Positions 16,336 through 25,939 are shown, numbered from the stretch's first letter. The stretch: 64,000 bases of DNA from Flavobacterium tructae (GCF_002217475.1 NZ_MUHH01000017.1:422991-486990), one strand, 5' to 3'. Notes: generated from the letters alone by a model not told the origin. Program-made: numbers and translations.

Positions 16336-18117
16336 CTAATTTGAAAGCGCCTCTTTAACTTCGATAGTCTCCTTTATAAAAACAGGTTTTCCTGAAGCAG
16401 AAAATCCTTCAAGTGTGATTTCAAATTTGCCGGATACGTCTGACGTGTAAAATTGTATTTTTGAATTTGCATCACTTAAATCCACTTTAGGAATCCAAAG
16501 AAGCTGATGTCTGTAATCAGGAATTCTTTCATTTTTAGTGCCGGTATAGTCAGGTTTAAAGTATTCTTTTTTAGACTGTGGTCTTAGAAGTTCGGGTCTG
16601 ATAATAAAACTGCCTTTAAGTTTGGTTTCGTAATCGCCATTTTTAGTTGTAAACGAAACTAAACCGTTAAAAGATTTTGCTCCATAATTGTAAATTCCTT
16701 TTACAACATTGATTTTATGGATGTTTTTTGGGTTATAACGAAATAACTCGTTTAGGTCTTCTATAATCAGTCCGTCTACGATTATTAAAGTTGGTAAAGG
16801 AGATTCGTAATTAGGATCGTAATCGTAAACATGAATAGCATAGTTGTTTTTATCTTTTGAAAAGTAGACGCCTTTTACAACTTCAGTTATCGTTTCTTCC
16901 ATAGTTGCGAATCGTGTAAAAGCGTCCAGTTTAAACTCTTTTGATAAATTGTTGTAAAAAGGAATAGTATCATTTGAGGCTAATATGCTGTCTTTTTTAA
17001 GATTGTAATAAGCGTTTTCTATTTGAGTGGAAATCAGTCTTTCTGAAATATTCTGTTTGAAGTCTGAATTGAACTGAAATTCCGGAAAGCTTAAATTTGA
17101 AAAATTGATATTTTTCGGTTTGTCCATTTCAATGGTATAATCCTGTTTGTTGTCTTCCAGGATTTGAACGATTACATTGGAGTTTGAGTTTGGCTTTTCC
17201 AGATTAAAAATAAAATTTCCTTCATTATCAGTTTTGGCAAGCTTCAATGTGTAATTTTTGCCCACTATAGAAAGAGCTACTTTTTTATTTTTTATGTCAG
17301 CATTGCTGGATCTTATTTTTCCTGAAATTAGTTCACCGCGTAATTCCGGCAATAGAAAATTAGGTTTTTTTATTTCTGATAGAGAACTTTTATAAGTATT
17401 ACCTGCACTAAGTTCTTCAAAATTGATTTTCTTTTGAGCGATAAAACCATCTGCTTTTCTTACTGAAAGCACATAATTTCCTTTTGAAAACTCATCAGAA
17501 TTTGTGTTGATTTGCAATTCTGCCTGATCTCTGTTTTTGTAAATTTTGCTTTTTAAATTAAAAGAGATGTCTCTGTTTGTTATCGTCTCTGCTAAAGTTA
17601 CTTCTTTTTGAGAAATGGTATTTAGAGGTTTATCTTTGTACGGGTTTAAGATGTAAATGTCAATATTGCAGTATTCTGAGACTTCTTTGTTCAGCATCCA
17701 GTTGGTATATCCTATAATTTTATAGTTTCCGGTTTCCAGAGTTGTTGGAATGAAAAAGTCGCTGCCGGCGGTTCCGTTTTCCAGAAACAATTTATGGGTA
17801 AGAACTGTTGTTTTGTTTTTGTCGACCAGTTGCAAGTAAGCAACTTTGCTATATTTTGATATTTCGTTTGTTGATTTATTGATACAGAAAATCTTGTAGA
17901 ATAAAGATTCTCCGGTTATATAGGAATTAGCATTTGTACTGATGTAAATGGACTCATTGAGGTTTTGATCTATTGCATTCAGTTCAGTTACGGCATTGTT
18001 TTTTTGAGCAAATAATATCTGCTGAAAACACATTGCTAAAGTGATGATCGTTATCTGTTTTAGTCTATCCAAAATGATGGTTTTATGTTTGATGAAAATG
18101 AAGTGCAATCTCCGCAT
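16336..18117 (-). CDS. Secreted macroglobulin-like protein with a TonB plug-like domain and no barrel
   Basis: 593 residues from the ATG at 18117. That start overlaps the upstream DUF4249 gene by 58 nt; a TTG at 18072 overlapping by 13 nt is a plausible alternative (578 residues) and sits nearer the signal sequence ITIITLAMCFQQILFAQ. The first third looks like a macroglobulin MG2-type strand domain (ANSYITGESLFYKIFC). Around residues 440-500 comes a plug-like segment (LIIVDGLIIEDL... YGAKSFNGLVSFTTK), and the end resembles the carboxy-terminal FYTSDVSGKFEITLEG domain of similar Bacteroidota proteins. No outer-membrane barrel follows. It is the last gene of the TonB-receptor/DUF4249 run. Function unknown; a surface partner of the receptor is inference. 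Confidence 0.7.
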   Translation of the reverse strand: MRRLHFIFIKHKTIILDRLKQITIITLAMCFQQILFAQKNNAVTELNAIDQNLNESIYISTNANSYITGESLFYKIFCINKSTNEISKYSKVAYLQLVDKNKTTVLTHKLFLENGTAGSDFFIPTTLETGNYKIIGYTNWMLNKEVSEYCNIDIYILNPYKDKPLNTISQKEVTLAETITNRDISFNLKSKIYKNRDQAELQINTNSDEFSKGNYVLSVRKADGFIAQKKINFEELSAGNTYKSSLSEIKKPNFLLPELRGELISGKIRSSNADIKNKKVALSIVGKNYTLKLAKTDNEGNFIFNLEKPNSNSNVIVQILEDNKQDYTIEMDKPKNINFSNLSFPEFQFNSDFKQNISERLISTQIENAYYNLKKDSILASNDTIPFYNNLSKEFKLDAFTRFATMEETITEVVKGVYFSKDKNNYAIHVYDYDPNYESPLPTLIIVDGLIIEDLNELFRYNPKNIHKINVVKGIYNYGAKSFNGLVSFTTKNGDYETKLKGSFIIRPELLRPQSKKEYFKPDYTGTKNERIPDYRHQLLWIPKVDLSDANSKIQFYTSDVSGKFEITLEGFSASGKPVFIKETIEVKEALSN

Positions 18118-19292
18118 TCAACGGGATATAGTAGGTAAGAAGTAGGTGACTCATTAGGGAAAAAAGTTTTTATTCCGCTTTTAAGTAAATCTAAAATGTC
18201 ATTTCCTCGGCAAATCTCGTTGTTGGGATTGAAGCAGTATTCGAAATAAAAATCATTTATTTCATTTTCAGGAACGGGAGAGGGGCAATAATATTGGTAT
18301 TTAGGGATTGGTTCTTTAGGAAAAAGATCGGTAAAATTAAAAAAGATCCTTTTTTCGGAATAGGAGGACACATTAAAAAAACCAATCACTTTCTCACCCG
18401 GATTGTCAACAGGGTTTATGTTTCCGTAGAAAAAACCAGGCTGGGTTTGCGATAGTATACTTCCTATATCAGCAATTTCTTTAAGGGTCTCATAAAAAGT
18501 ATGGGCAGCGAGATTCTGTACATATTGTTTGACTAAAATGCTGTATCTGGTTCTTATGATGGGGTCTTTACTGCTAATAAATTTAATTGGAAAATCAGTA
18601 ACTCTGTCTTCGCTTAGCTGGTTCGTATTGGTTAGAATTAGTTCATTCGATTTTTTATCTGAGTAACAAACTCTGACTTCTGTTGTTCTGTCTTCAAATA
18701 CCACTTGTCCTTTTGGGTTGGAGCCCGGGGCAAAAAAAACAGCAACGGCTTTTTTAGGATAAGCTTTTGGAGCAACAATTTTATAAGTTTCGTCGTATTC
18801 GTATCGGTAGTATCGGGATTTATTTGTTGGATCATTGCTATTTACGGTAATTTCGACTCCCAGTTCTCCTTTTTTTGTCAAAGTTTTTGCTTCTACTTTT
18901 TCGATTTGAGTCTGTTGTGGCAGTTTTTCTTCATTAGAGACATATGTTCTTCCATTCTTCGTAAGGATATGCAATTGATAAGCTCTGCCGGGACTGGCCT
19001 GAAACTGGTTTACGGAAATATAGGATTCATTTTTTTCCTGAAAATCATATTTATTACCCAGATCATCGGTAACATATACCACCGCTTTACTTTCAAAGGT
19101 TGGTTTCTTTCCGTCAAGTTTATACGTTCTGGACAATTTAATTTGATGGTTTTTATATTGATCGGTCATGGTGGCTTCTATTACCAGAGCATCTTCGAAG
19201 CCATTAGTTTGGTACGAATAGGGTGTAGTGCATCCCAATACAATTGAAAGAAGTATCGTTATAAGAAATCCGTAGTGTAAGATCTTTTTCAT
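18060..19292 (-). CDS. DUF4249 family lipoprotein
   Basis: 410 residues with a lipoprotein signal ending in C21 (SIVLGC). The N-terminal part has the DUF4249 pattern: LVIEATMTDQYKNHQIKLSR, then a predicted beta-rich fold with YVTDDLGNKYDF and a cysteine-rich end (several CN, CR and CGDC motifs between about 345 and 400). DUF4249 proteins of Bacteroidota are surface or periplasmic lipoproteins usually encoded next to a TonB-dependent receptor, as here, where the receptor stop is 5 nt upstream. They are thought to help the receptor bind ligand; the ligand is unknown. The 3' end overlaps the following plug-protein gene. Confidence 0.85.
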   Translation of the reverse strand: MKKILHYGFLITILLSIVLGCTTPYSYQTNGFEDALVIEATMTDQYKNHQIKLSRTYKLDGKKPTFESKAVVYVTDDLGNKYDFQEKNESYISVNQFQASPGRAYQLHILTKNGRTYVSNEEKLPQQTQIEKVEAKTLTKKGELGVEITVNSNDPTNKSRYYRYEYDETYKIVAPKAYPKKAVAVFFAPGSNPKGQVVFEDRTTEVRVCYSDKKSNELILTNTNQLSEDRVTDFPIKFISSKDPIIRTRYSILVKQYVQNLAAHTFYETLKEIADIGSILSQTQPGFFYGNINPVDNPGEKVIGFFNVSSYSEKRIFFNFTDLFPKEPIPKYQYYCPSPVPENEINDFYFEYCFNPNNEICRGNDILDLLKSGIKTFFPNESPTSYLLYPVECGDCTSFSSNIKPSFWID

Positions 19293-19297
19293 AACTT

Positions 19298-22033
19298 TTA
19301 AAATTTAAAATTATAGGTAATTGTTGGTATCGGAACAGAGAAAATAGAGGTTTGATAGGCTTTTACCTGGCCTTCTTTTGTTACGAAAAAGATAGAATAA
19401 GGGTTATTGCGCCCCAGCACATTGTAAATGGAGATGTTCCAGAAACTGTGTGCTAATTTTTTTATCTTATGATTGCCTTCAATATTTAATCCTATGTCTA
19501 GTCTGTAATAATCCGGTATTCTGTATTTGTTACGATCGCTATACAGTGTGTATTCGGTACCATTGTAATTGTATTTTCCGATAGGATAGGTTATTGGTCT
19601 TCCGGTTTGATATACAAAATTGGAAGAAAAACTATAGCGGTGTGTAAATTTGTAATTCATTACGATGCTTACATCATGCGGTTTATCGAAATTAGTTGGA
19701 AAGTAGGCACCATTGTTTACCTTTTCATCGTTAAACTTGCTGTCCAGTTTTATAAAGGTTCTTGAATAAGTATACCCAAGCCAGCCATTAAGTCTTCCGG
19801 TTGATTTTTTTAGCAAAAACTCTACACCGTAAGCCTTTCCATTACCTTGCAGTAATTCCGTTTCAAGATCCTTGTTTAAAAGTAAGTTGGCTCCAACTTT
19901 GTAATCGAGTATATTTTTAGAAGTTTTGTAGTATCCTTCCAGACTTAACTCAATATCTTTATAATCCAGTTTTTTGAAAATCCCAAGAGAATACTGTAGT
20001 CCGCTTTGCGGTTTTACATTCAAATCAGATAACTTCCAGGTATCTGTAGGGGATTGGGTTGTGTTATTGGTTAACAAATGGATGTATTGGTAGTTTTTAT
20101 CGAAACCGGCTTTTACAAATAGACTCTCATCAAATATATAGCGCAAAGCAAGCCTTGGTTCAAAACCTCCGTAAGTCGTAATTACTTTATTATTACCATA
20201 CGTTTTTTCTTCTATAACTGTTGAAGGAGTCTTAGGTACATCTTCTTTGTAAATTTTCTGTGTAGATGCTCCTAAAGCCGCATATAAGGAGTATCGCGCT
20301 CCAACATCTAACAATAGTTTTTCGGTAATTTTAAACTTATCAGAGAAAAACAGTGCTGATTCTAATCCCTTTTCGTTATCTACTTTTATAGGAGTCACTA
20401 TCGAAGTTTCTCCATTAGGATTGAGCTCGCCGGGACTAACGTTGTATAATTTGCTTGATATTCCATAAGTAAATTTATGCTTACTGTTCAGTTCACTATT
20501 GAATTTAAGACTTGCCTGAGTTTCGTTTATTTTGTATTTGAAAATAAAAGATTCAGGATTAACAGATTCGTAATCGATACTGAATTTGTATTCGCTATTG
20601 GAGACATTAAGTTCACTGTTGTTTTTTTCATTAAAAGCATGTTTCCATTTCAAAGAAATCAAACGGTTGCTGTATTGATATAACGAGTCAGGAGTGATGC
20701 TGTATTTATCTTTACTGTAATAGGCGGTGCCCTCAACAGTATTGTTTTTGTTTATTTTGTGACTGTATTTTGCAAATAAATCATAAAAAGAAGCCTGACT
20801 GTTTTTGAGATTTTCATCGTCTAAGGTTTTTAGAATCCAGTCCGAGTAAGTGGCTCTGCCTCCCAATAATAAACTTGCTTTTCCTTTTACAACAGGGATC
20901 GAAGCGGTAAGGTTACTGGTAACCGGACCAATTCCTCCTTCACCCGAAAATTTCTCTGTGTTTCCGTTTTTAGAAGTAATGTCAAAAACCGATGACAATC
21001 TGCCGCCGAATTCAGATGGTATGCCTCCTTTGTAAATATCAACTTTATTGATGGTGTAAGGGTTTAGAGAAGAGAAAAAACCAAAAAGATGAGCAGGGTT
21101 GTATATTGTTCCGTTGTCCAACAACATTAGGTTTTGATCTTCTTTTCCTCCTCTTACATTAAATCCTGAAGAGCCTTCTCCTGCAGTTTTTATTCCGGGA
21201 ATGGTGAGGGCAATTTTTAGAACATCTCTTTCTCCCAGAACGAGAGGAACCGTTTTTACGCCTTCGGCTTCAATTGTTGTAACTCCTGTTATTGCAGTTC
21301 TTATATTTTGACTGTTTTTTCCTTTTACCAAAACTTCTTTTAATTGATTTATTTTTTCAATTATCGGAAAATCCAAAGTACCGTCACTGTAAATCATTAT
21401 TTTACGGGCGGTGTTATTGTACAGTAATGATTCGATTTCGATTGTTGCTAAGCCAACAGGTAGTTTTAGACTGTAAAATCCCTGAGCATTTGTAACGGTT
21501 GTTGCGGTGGTATTTTTTGCTTTTACCGTTATGTCAGCAAGGGGTTTACCGTCTTTTAGGTCCGTTATATAGCCTGAAATGGTATAAAAGTCAGTCTCAG
21601 AATCGATGGATTCCTTTCCAATTAATGCAATAGGGGCAGCCTGATCTGTTTTGTTCTTTTTTACAGAATCATACTGTTGAAAAAAGATAGGAATATTGCC
21701 GGCCTTAACTTTATCATTTTGAAATTTGTCATAAATGATACTGTTCTTGGTCAGAATGACTTTGTTTTTGGTGATAAAGAAATTCAGATCAGTGTCTTCA
21801 AAGATTTTGCTTAGTACATCCTGTATGGCTTTATTAGAGTAATCTCCGGATATTAATACGTTGTTGTCTATCCATTCCTTTTGAAAGTAGAATTTATAAT
21901 TTGTAGAAGCCTCTATTTTTTTTAGAACTTCAATCCGATTGATGTTGTTGTAATTTATACTAATCTTTTGATCTTGTGAATAAATACATTGATTAAAACC
22001 GAAAAATAATAAAAGAAGGGTAAATATTCTCAT
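19298..22033 (-). CDS. TonB-dependent receptor with STN and carboxypeptidase-like domains
   Basis: 911 residues. The order is signal peptide (about 1-19, ending IYSQ), an STN (secretin/TonB N-terminal) domain around 25-105, a carboxypeptidase-regulatory-like beta domain around 150-230 (ISGYITDLKDGKPLADITV), the plug around 235-350 (NVRGGKEDQNLMLLDNGTIY), and a long outer-membrane barrel ending in a terminal phenylalanine (TITYNFKF). It imports an unknown substrate using TonB energy. An STN domain often means the receptor also signals to an anti-sigma factor, but no sigma/anti-sigma pair lies next to it; a two-component system does. It is 20 nt from the preceding secreted protein and 5 nt from the DUF4249 gene. 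Confidence 0.92.
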   Translation of the reverse strand: MRIFTLLLLFFGFNQCIYSQDQKISINYNNINRIEVLKKIEASTNYKFYFQKEWIDNNVLISGDYSNKAIQDVLSKIFEDTDLNFFITKNKVILTKNSIIYDKFQNDKVKAGNIPIFFQQYDSVKKNKTDQAAPIALIGKESIDSETDFYTISGYITDLKDGKPLADITVKAKNTTATTVTNAQGFYSLKLPVGLATIEIESLLYNNTARKIMIYSDGTLDFPIIEKINQLKEVLVKGKNSQNIRTAITGVTTIEAEGVKTVPLVLGERDVLKIALTIPGIKTAGEGSSGFNVRGGKEDQNLMLLDNGTIYNPAHLFGFFSSLNPYTINKVDIYKGGIPSEFGGRLSSVFDITSKNGNTEKFSGEGGIGPVTSNLTASIPVVKGKASLLLGGRATYSDWILKTLDDENLKNSQASFYDLFAKYSHKINKNNTVEGTAYYSKDKYSITPDSLYQYSNRLISLKWKHAFNEKNNSELNVSNSEYKFSIDYESVNPESFIFKYKINETQASLKFNSELNSKHKFTYGISSKLYNVSPGELNPNGETSIVTPIKVDNEKGLESALFFSDKFKITEKLLLDVGARYSLYAALGASTQKIYKEDVPKTPSTVIEEKTYGNNKVITTYGGFEPRLALRYIFDESLFVKAGFDKNYQYIHLLTNNTTQSPTDTWKLSDLNVKPQSGLQYSLGIFKKLDYKDIELSLEGYYKTSKNILDYKVGANLLLNKDLETELLQGNGKAYGVEFLLKKSTGRLNGWLGYTYSRTFIKLDSKFNDEKVNNGAYFPTNFDKPHDVSIVMNYKFTHRYSFSSNFVYQTGRPITYPIGKYNYNGTEYTLYSDRNKYRIPDYYRLDIGLNIEGNHKIKKLAHSFWNISIYNVLGRNNPYSIFFVTKEGQVKAYQTSIFSVPIPTITYNFKF

Positions 22034-22053
22034 TTGGATAATTGCTACAGATT

Positions 22054-22773
22054 TTAGTTATTTATGTACTTGAGGAGGTTTTTCATAAATAATGCAGCAT
22101 CTTCTTTTCTTAGATTTCTATACATCAGATAAAAATCATTTATTTTTCTTTTATTCTCCTGAAATAAAGTTATGATCTCTTTTTTATCATTTATAGGATA
22201 AAAATTGTTTTGCTTTAAAAGGATGAATTCTTTTCTGTCTGTATATCCTATTAAATCAACTTCGGCTTTATTACTTTTTTTCTTCTCTTTAGAGTGTTTT
22301 ATGTAAAGAATAACATTGTTTCCCACCGGAACTTCTTCATAGTATCCTTTCCTGAAAGTGGTTGAATTCGGAACGTCTAAATGAACAAACTTATCATTAC
22401 CTATTTTAAAGTAACTGATGTTTTGGGTAAAGAGATTAATTTTAGTGGTGTTAAGCTCACCATACGGTTTTATAACCAATTCGTCGGTATAAGTATCGTA
22501 GTTGAGTAACAGATCAGAATAATTTTGATTATTATACTGCATACTTCCTTTTCTGAAATCTTCGGAAATGTAATATCGGTTTTCGTTGTTGACTGTTTTG
22601 TCGAAGTTTAAATGGGCGGGTCCATTTTCAAATTCTAACGATTCTACACCCAGATTTTTGTCAAACCAGTTGTATACTAAGATTTCGTTGTTTGTTTGCC
22701 CGTAAATTATGTATGCATTTAAGAATAAGACCAATAAAAATATATATTGACCTTTTATTTGGTTTTTCTTCAA
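22054..22773 (-). CDS. Secreted protein of unknown function, first gene of the receptor operon
   Basis: 239 residues with a signal peptide (hydrophobic 10-24, cleavage near IYGQ) and no lipobox. I do not recognise a family. The mature part is mainly predicted beta strands with several polar YY/YN pairs, a lysine-rich stretch around residues 160-170 (KHSKEKKKSNK) and a helical C-terminus (NDFYLMYRNLRKEDAALFM). It is 20 nt upstream of the STN receptor, has the operon's promoter element 37 nt before it, and probably works in the same surface complex or its regulation. Confidence 0.7.
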   Translation of the reverse strand: MKKNQIKGQYIFLLVLFLNAYIIYGQTNNEILVYNWFDKNLGVESLEFENGPAHLNFDKTVNNENRYYISEDFRKGSMQYNNQNYSDLLLNYDTYTDELVIKPYGELNTTKINLFTQNISYFKIGNDKFVHLDVPNSTTFRKGYYEEVPVGNNVILYIKHSKEKKKSNKAEVDLIGYTDRKEFILLKQNNFYPINDKKEIITLFQENKRKINDFYLMYRNLRKEDAALFMKNLLKYINN

Positions 22774-22810
22774 AGGATTGGTGGTTTTGATTTTTTGGTT
22801 TATAGCTCTT

Positions 22811-22818
22811 CAAAAATA
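22811..22818 (-). promoter_or_regulatory. -7 element TATTTTTG of the receptor operon
   Basis: A perfect TAnnTTTG match 37 nt before the start of the secreted-protein gene that opens the receptor operon. Confidence 0.5.
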
Positions 22819-22949
22819 TCAAAAAAATGTTAACAACAATGGTCTTTTTGTTAAATTTTAATAAGGTTGTTATTTTTTGACTTAAAAAACGAGTGATTTA
22901 TGCGGTATTATTGAGTTTGGAAATCTGTCCTGTCTTAAAATAAAAAAAA

Positions 22950-22980
22950 CACTCAGGCTTAAAAAGATTAAGCCAAAGTG
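22950..22980 (-). terminator. Rho-independent terminator after the small membrane protein gene
   Basis: A 13-bp stem with a two-base mismatch (22950-22962 with 22968-22980) and a T run on the minus strand. It separates the receptor operon from the genes upstream. Confidence 0.75.
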
Positions 22981-23010
22981 TCTCGATAAAATTGGGGCAA
23001 AATTTATTTT

Positions 23011-23262
23011 TTAATCTGAAAAATCATCTGAGGTATCTAAAATGTCATCAAATATTTTTTTAAGCGATTTGATGTAGATCGGAAATGCGACGGCTAACAA
23101 AAGATATTCGATTCTGAAAACGGTGATGTCGTCCAGAATTTTATATAAACAAGGAATGATAAAGAGAAGAGAGACAGTTACGCCAACCCAGGGGTTGTTT
23201 TTTATTTTTTTTAATATTGATAAAAGCTTCATGTCCGATGGTCTGTTTAATTCAATTCTCAT
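23011..23262 (-). CDS. Small membrane protein between the two-component genes and the receptor operon
   Basis: 83 residues from the ATG at 23262; an internal ATG at 23232 (MKLLSILKK) is an equally plausible start giving 73 residues. Two hydrophobic segments (about 29-45 and 53-67) and an acidic C-terminal tail (DDILDTSDDFSD) suggest an inner-membrane hairpin. I recognise no family. It ends at a clear terminator and is separated from the response regulator by another, so it is probably transcribed alone. Confidence 0.55.
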   Translation of the reverse strand: MRIELNRPSDMKLLSILKKIKNNPWVGVTVSLLFIIPCLYKILDDITVFRIEYLLLAVAFPIYIKSLKKIFDDILDTSDDFSD

Positions 23263-23404
23263 TTAGATTTTATAATTTGGATTTCTTGGTGTAAAAGTAA
23301 TTTCGATTTGCGGGAAGGAAATTAAAAATGTCATGAAAGCAGAATTTTTTGTCATGAAATTTTTTACTAACCCTGTGGGAGGGTATTCTTCTTTTAAAAC
23401 AAAA

Positions 23405-23429
23405 AAATCCTCCCGGATAGAGAGGATTT
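23405..23429 (-). terminator. Rho-independent terminator after the LytTR regulator
   Basis: An 8-bp stem (23405-23412 with 23422-23429) followed on the minus strand by seven T. Confidence 0.8.
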
Positions 23430-23460
23430 GCTGAGTTTTTATTTTTTCGACTTACTGTTG

Positions 23461-24207
23461 TTATGACAAAATATTCATCTTTTTTATGAAATCTTTGTAG
23501 GTATCACTTAGATTTATTTTGTGGTCACCTTTTAAAATAATGAGATTATCGGCCAGAATAATTTCTTCAATTTTATTTGTGTTTACAATTGTATTTCGAT
23601 GTGTTTTTATGAATCTGTTTTTATCCAGCAGATTGCTGATTTTTGTTAAAGAGATAAGAATTACGAATTTTTCTTTCTCGGTTATGATATTGCAATAACG
23701 TTCTTCAACGTCAATATAAAGGATATCATTTAATGCTACTTTTTTTAAAGAGTTCTTCTTTTTTATAAATAAGTAGTCGTTGCTAATCACAGTATCTTGT
23801 TCTTCAGTCTGAAAAACTTCGGTTTGAGCATAAAACTTTTCTACAGCCATTTCTATGGCATAAAGAATTTCCAATTCATTAAAAGGTTTTAGTAAAAAGC
23901 TGAACGGTTTTGTAAGTTTGGCTTTTTCAAAAATTTGACGGTCTTGCGAGCTGGTTAAAAACACAAACGGTTTTGCTGCATTTGGAATAATATTAATCGA
24001 TTCCGCAAATGTGATTCCTTCCGGTTTCCCGTCTAAGAAAATATCAATAATAATAATGTCGATGGTATTTTCGTAAAAGAGTTTTAACGCATCAGCAAAA
24101 TTAGTTGCTATGCCTACAACCTTATAATTGTTCTGAAGCAGTACTTTACGCAGAGCATCGCTTTGTTCAGGAGTGTCTTCTATAATTAATACATGAATAT
24201 TATCCAT
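23461..24207 (-). CDS. LytTR-family response regulator
   Basis: 248 residues. The receiver domain (1-125) has the acidic pair E10/D11, the phospho-acceptor D55 in IIIIDIFLDG and the conserved lysine in LLKPFN. The LytTR DNA-binding domain occupies about 145-245 (ILYIDVEERYCNIIT ... RFIKTHRNTIVN). It overlaps the histidine kinase gene by 8 nt and is surely its partner. Regulators of this type bind direct repeats near promoters; its targets are not shown by the sequence. The receptor operon downstream, in the same direction, is a candidate. Confidence 0.93.
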   Translation of the reverse strand: MDNIHVLIIEDTPEQSDALRKVLLQNNYKVVGIATNFADALKLFYENTIDIIIIDIFLDGKPEGITFAESINIIPNAAKPFVFLTSSQDRQIFEKAKLTKPFSFLLKPFNELEILYAIEMAVEKFYAQTEVFQTEEQDTVISNDYLFIKKKNSLKKVALNDILYIDVEERYCNIITEKEKFVILISLTKISNLLDKNRFIKTHRNTIVNTNKIEEIILADNLIILKGDHKINLSDTYKDFIKKMNILS

Positions 24208-25939
24208 TGTTTTTTGTTTTTGGGAAAGTCAAAATCATTTTAGTTCCTGCATGGAGTTCACTTTCTATGGCTAGTGTTCCGCCATTTTTTTTGATCATTT
24301 GTTTACACAGCTGCAAACCTAAACCAGTACCTATAATTTCAGTGTTATTTTTTTTGGCAAGTAAAGCATTGTCAGCGAGTAATTCCTGAATGGTGCTTTC
24401 GCTCATTCCTATACCATTGTCCTGAATAACAAGTTCACAAAAATCAGGGTTAGTTTCCTGGGTGTAAAAGCTGATTTTGCTATTTTCATTCGAGAATTTA
24501 ATAGCATTGTCTAATAAATTTCGAAGCACAATTTTTAACGAATCGAGGTCTACAAAGATAAAACTATTTTTTGAGACCGAATTTTCAAAAGTAATGGCTT
24601 TGTCAAGAAGCAAAGGTTTGTAGTTGTGTTCAATTTGTTGAACGATAGAGTACAAGTGAATGGATTCTTTCTGAAAGTACAACTGTTTGGTTTGTAACAT
24701 GGCCCAATGCAGCAAATTATCCAACAAAGTGTAAGCGCCATTTGCGATAGTACTGTTTTGAATTATTAGGTGATTTAATTCATCATAGTTTTTGGTTTCC
24801 AGTGTAGAAGATAATTTAGTGTTGCTGGTTTTTAAAGCATTAACGGACGAACGCAAATCGTGACTGACAATCGAGAATAGCTGATCTTTGGTCGCATTTA
24901 ATTCGTCAAGTTTGTTTTTTTGACGTAAAATAGTCTTACCGTTTTTGACTTTTTGAGCGTAGAGGTAAACTCCTGCTGTTAAAATCAATAATAGCCCAAC
25001 AGCAGCAAAAAACAAACCGTTACGCTGTGTGTTTTTCAGTTTATTTTCGACTTCAAGAACTTTAATCTGCTTTTGCTTTTGAGCCACGGCAAATTTCTTC
25101 TCAAAATCGGCAACTGCCCAGATTTTGTTTTGATTGTTTAGAGAATCTTTCCATTGTTCTGATTCTTTTCTGTATTCTAGGGCTTTTTTAAAATTTCCTC
25201 TATTTTCTTCGACAACAGCCATGTTTTTAGAGGCTTGTCTTTTTTTCTCAAAATCATTTATCTTTTTAGATAAAGAATAAGCTTTTTCAAAATAAGGAAT
25301 TGCTTGTTGATCCTTGTATTGAAGATAATATAGATTGGCGATGTTTATGTATAGTCCAATAAGAGAGGCTGTGTCTTTTTCTTTTTCTTGAAGTATAAGA
25401 CTTTTAAAAAAGTATTTTTCAGTATTTTTAAAATTATTTAGATGTAAATAACAAATGCCTAAGTTTTGGTAAATAATACTTATTTTATATCCTCGGCTAT
25501 TTGAAGTGGGGAGTTTTTCGACTTCTTCAAAATAATAAATTGCTTTTTCGAATTCTTTTAATTCCAGCGAAATCTGACCTAAATTTTTATTTACTAATGG
25601 GTAAAGTTCAAATTTATTGGATACTAAAAGCATTTCTGATTTAGCTTCTTTAAATAATTTTTTTTCTCGAAAACTATAACCTCTAAAAAAATGACAATAG
25701 TCTCTAAGTTCTTTATTACTGCTGGAAGTTAGTTGCTTCATTGAATGCACTAAAGTAGAATCCCAATTATTTTTAATAAAGAAAAATTGTGCTTTATTAA
25801 AACTAGTTTCGTTTCTAAATTGTATGGCTTTTTTGTTTAATAGTTGGCTTAGACCTGTTGCATTAGGTTGTGTCTGACAAATAGACTGAAGGGATAAAAA
25901 AAATAAAATCGAGATAAAGTGTAATTTAACTTTAAACAT
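24200..25939 (-). CDS. Sensor histidine kinase with periplasmic TPR repeats
   Basis: 579 residues. A signal peptide (1-22) is followed by a periplasmic region of TPR-like helical repeats (about 80-270), a coiled coil, one membrane helix (about 308-328), a HisKA domain with phospho-acceptor H360 (IVSHDLRSSVN) and an ATPase domain with N478 (LLDNAIKFS), DNGIGM at 507-512 and GTGLGL at 537-542. All catalytic boxes are intact. It senses an unknown signal through the TPR part and passes phosphate to the LytTR regulator whose gene overlaps its end. This TPR-kinase plus LytTR layout is common in Bacteroidota. Confidence 0.93.
   Translation of the reverse strand: MFKVKLHFISILFFLSLQSICQTQPNATGLSQLLNKKAIQFRNETSFNKAQFFFIKNNWDSTLVHSMKQLTSSSNKELRDYCHFFRGYSFREKKLFKEAKSEMLLVSNKFELYPLVNKNLGQISLELKEFEKAIYYFEEVEKLPTSNSRGYKISIIYQNLGICYLHLNNFKNTEKYFFKSLILQEKEKDTASLIGLYINIANLYYLQYKDQQAIPYFEKAYSLSKKINDFEKKRQASKNMAVVEENRGNFKKALEYRKESEQWKDSLNNQNKIWAVADFEKKFAVAQKQKQIKVLEVENKLKNTQRNGLFFAAVGLLLILTAGVYLYAQKVKNGKTILRQKNKLDELNATKDQLFSIVSHDLRSSVNALKTSNTKLSSTLETKNYDELNHLIIQNSTIANGAYTLLDNLLHWAMLQTKQLYFQKESIHLYSIVQQIEHNYKPLLLDKAITFENSVSKNSFIFVDLDSLKIVLRNLLDNAIKFSNENSKISFYTQETNPDFCELVIQDNGIGMSESTIQELLADNALLAKKNNTEIIGTGLGLQLCKQMIKKNGGTLAIESELHAGTKMILTFPKTKNNG

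Noticed and set aside
18705..19247. A 180-codon plus-strand frame opposite the DUF4249 gene
   Set aside because: It is antisense to a well-supported lipoprotein gene, with the cysteine- and phenylalanine-rich composition expected of an AT-rich shadow frame.
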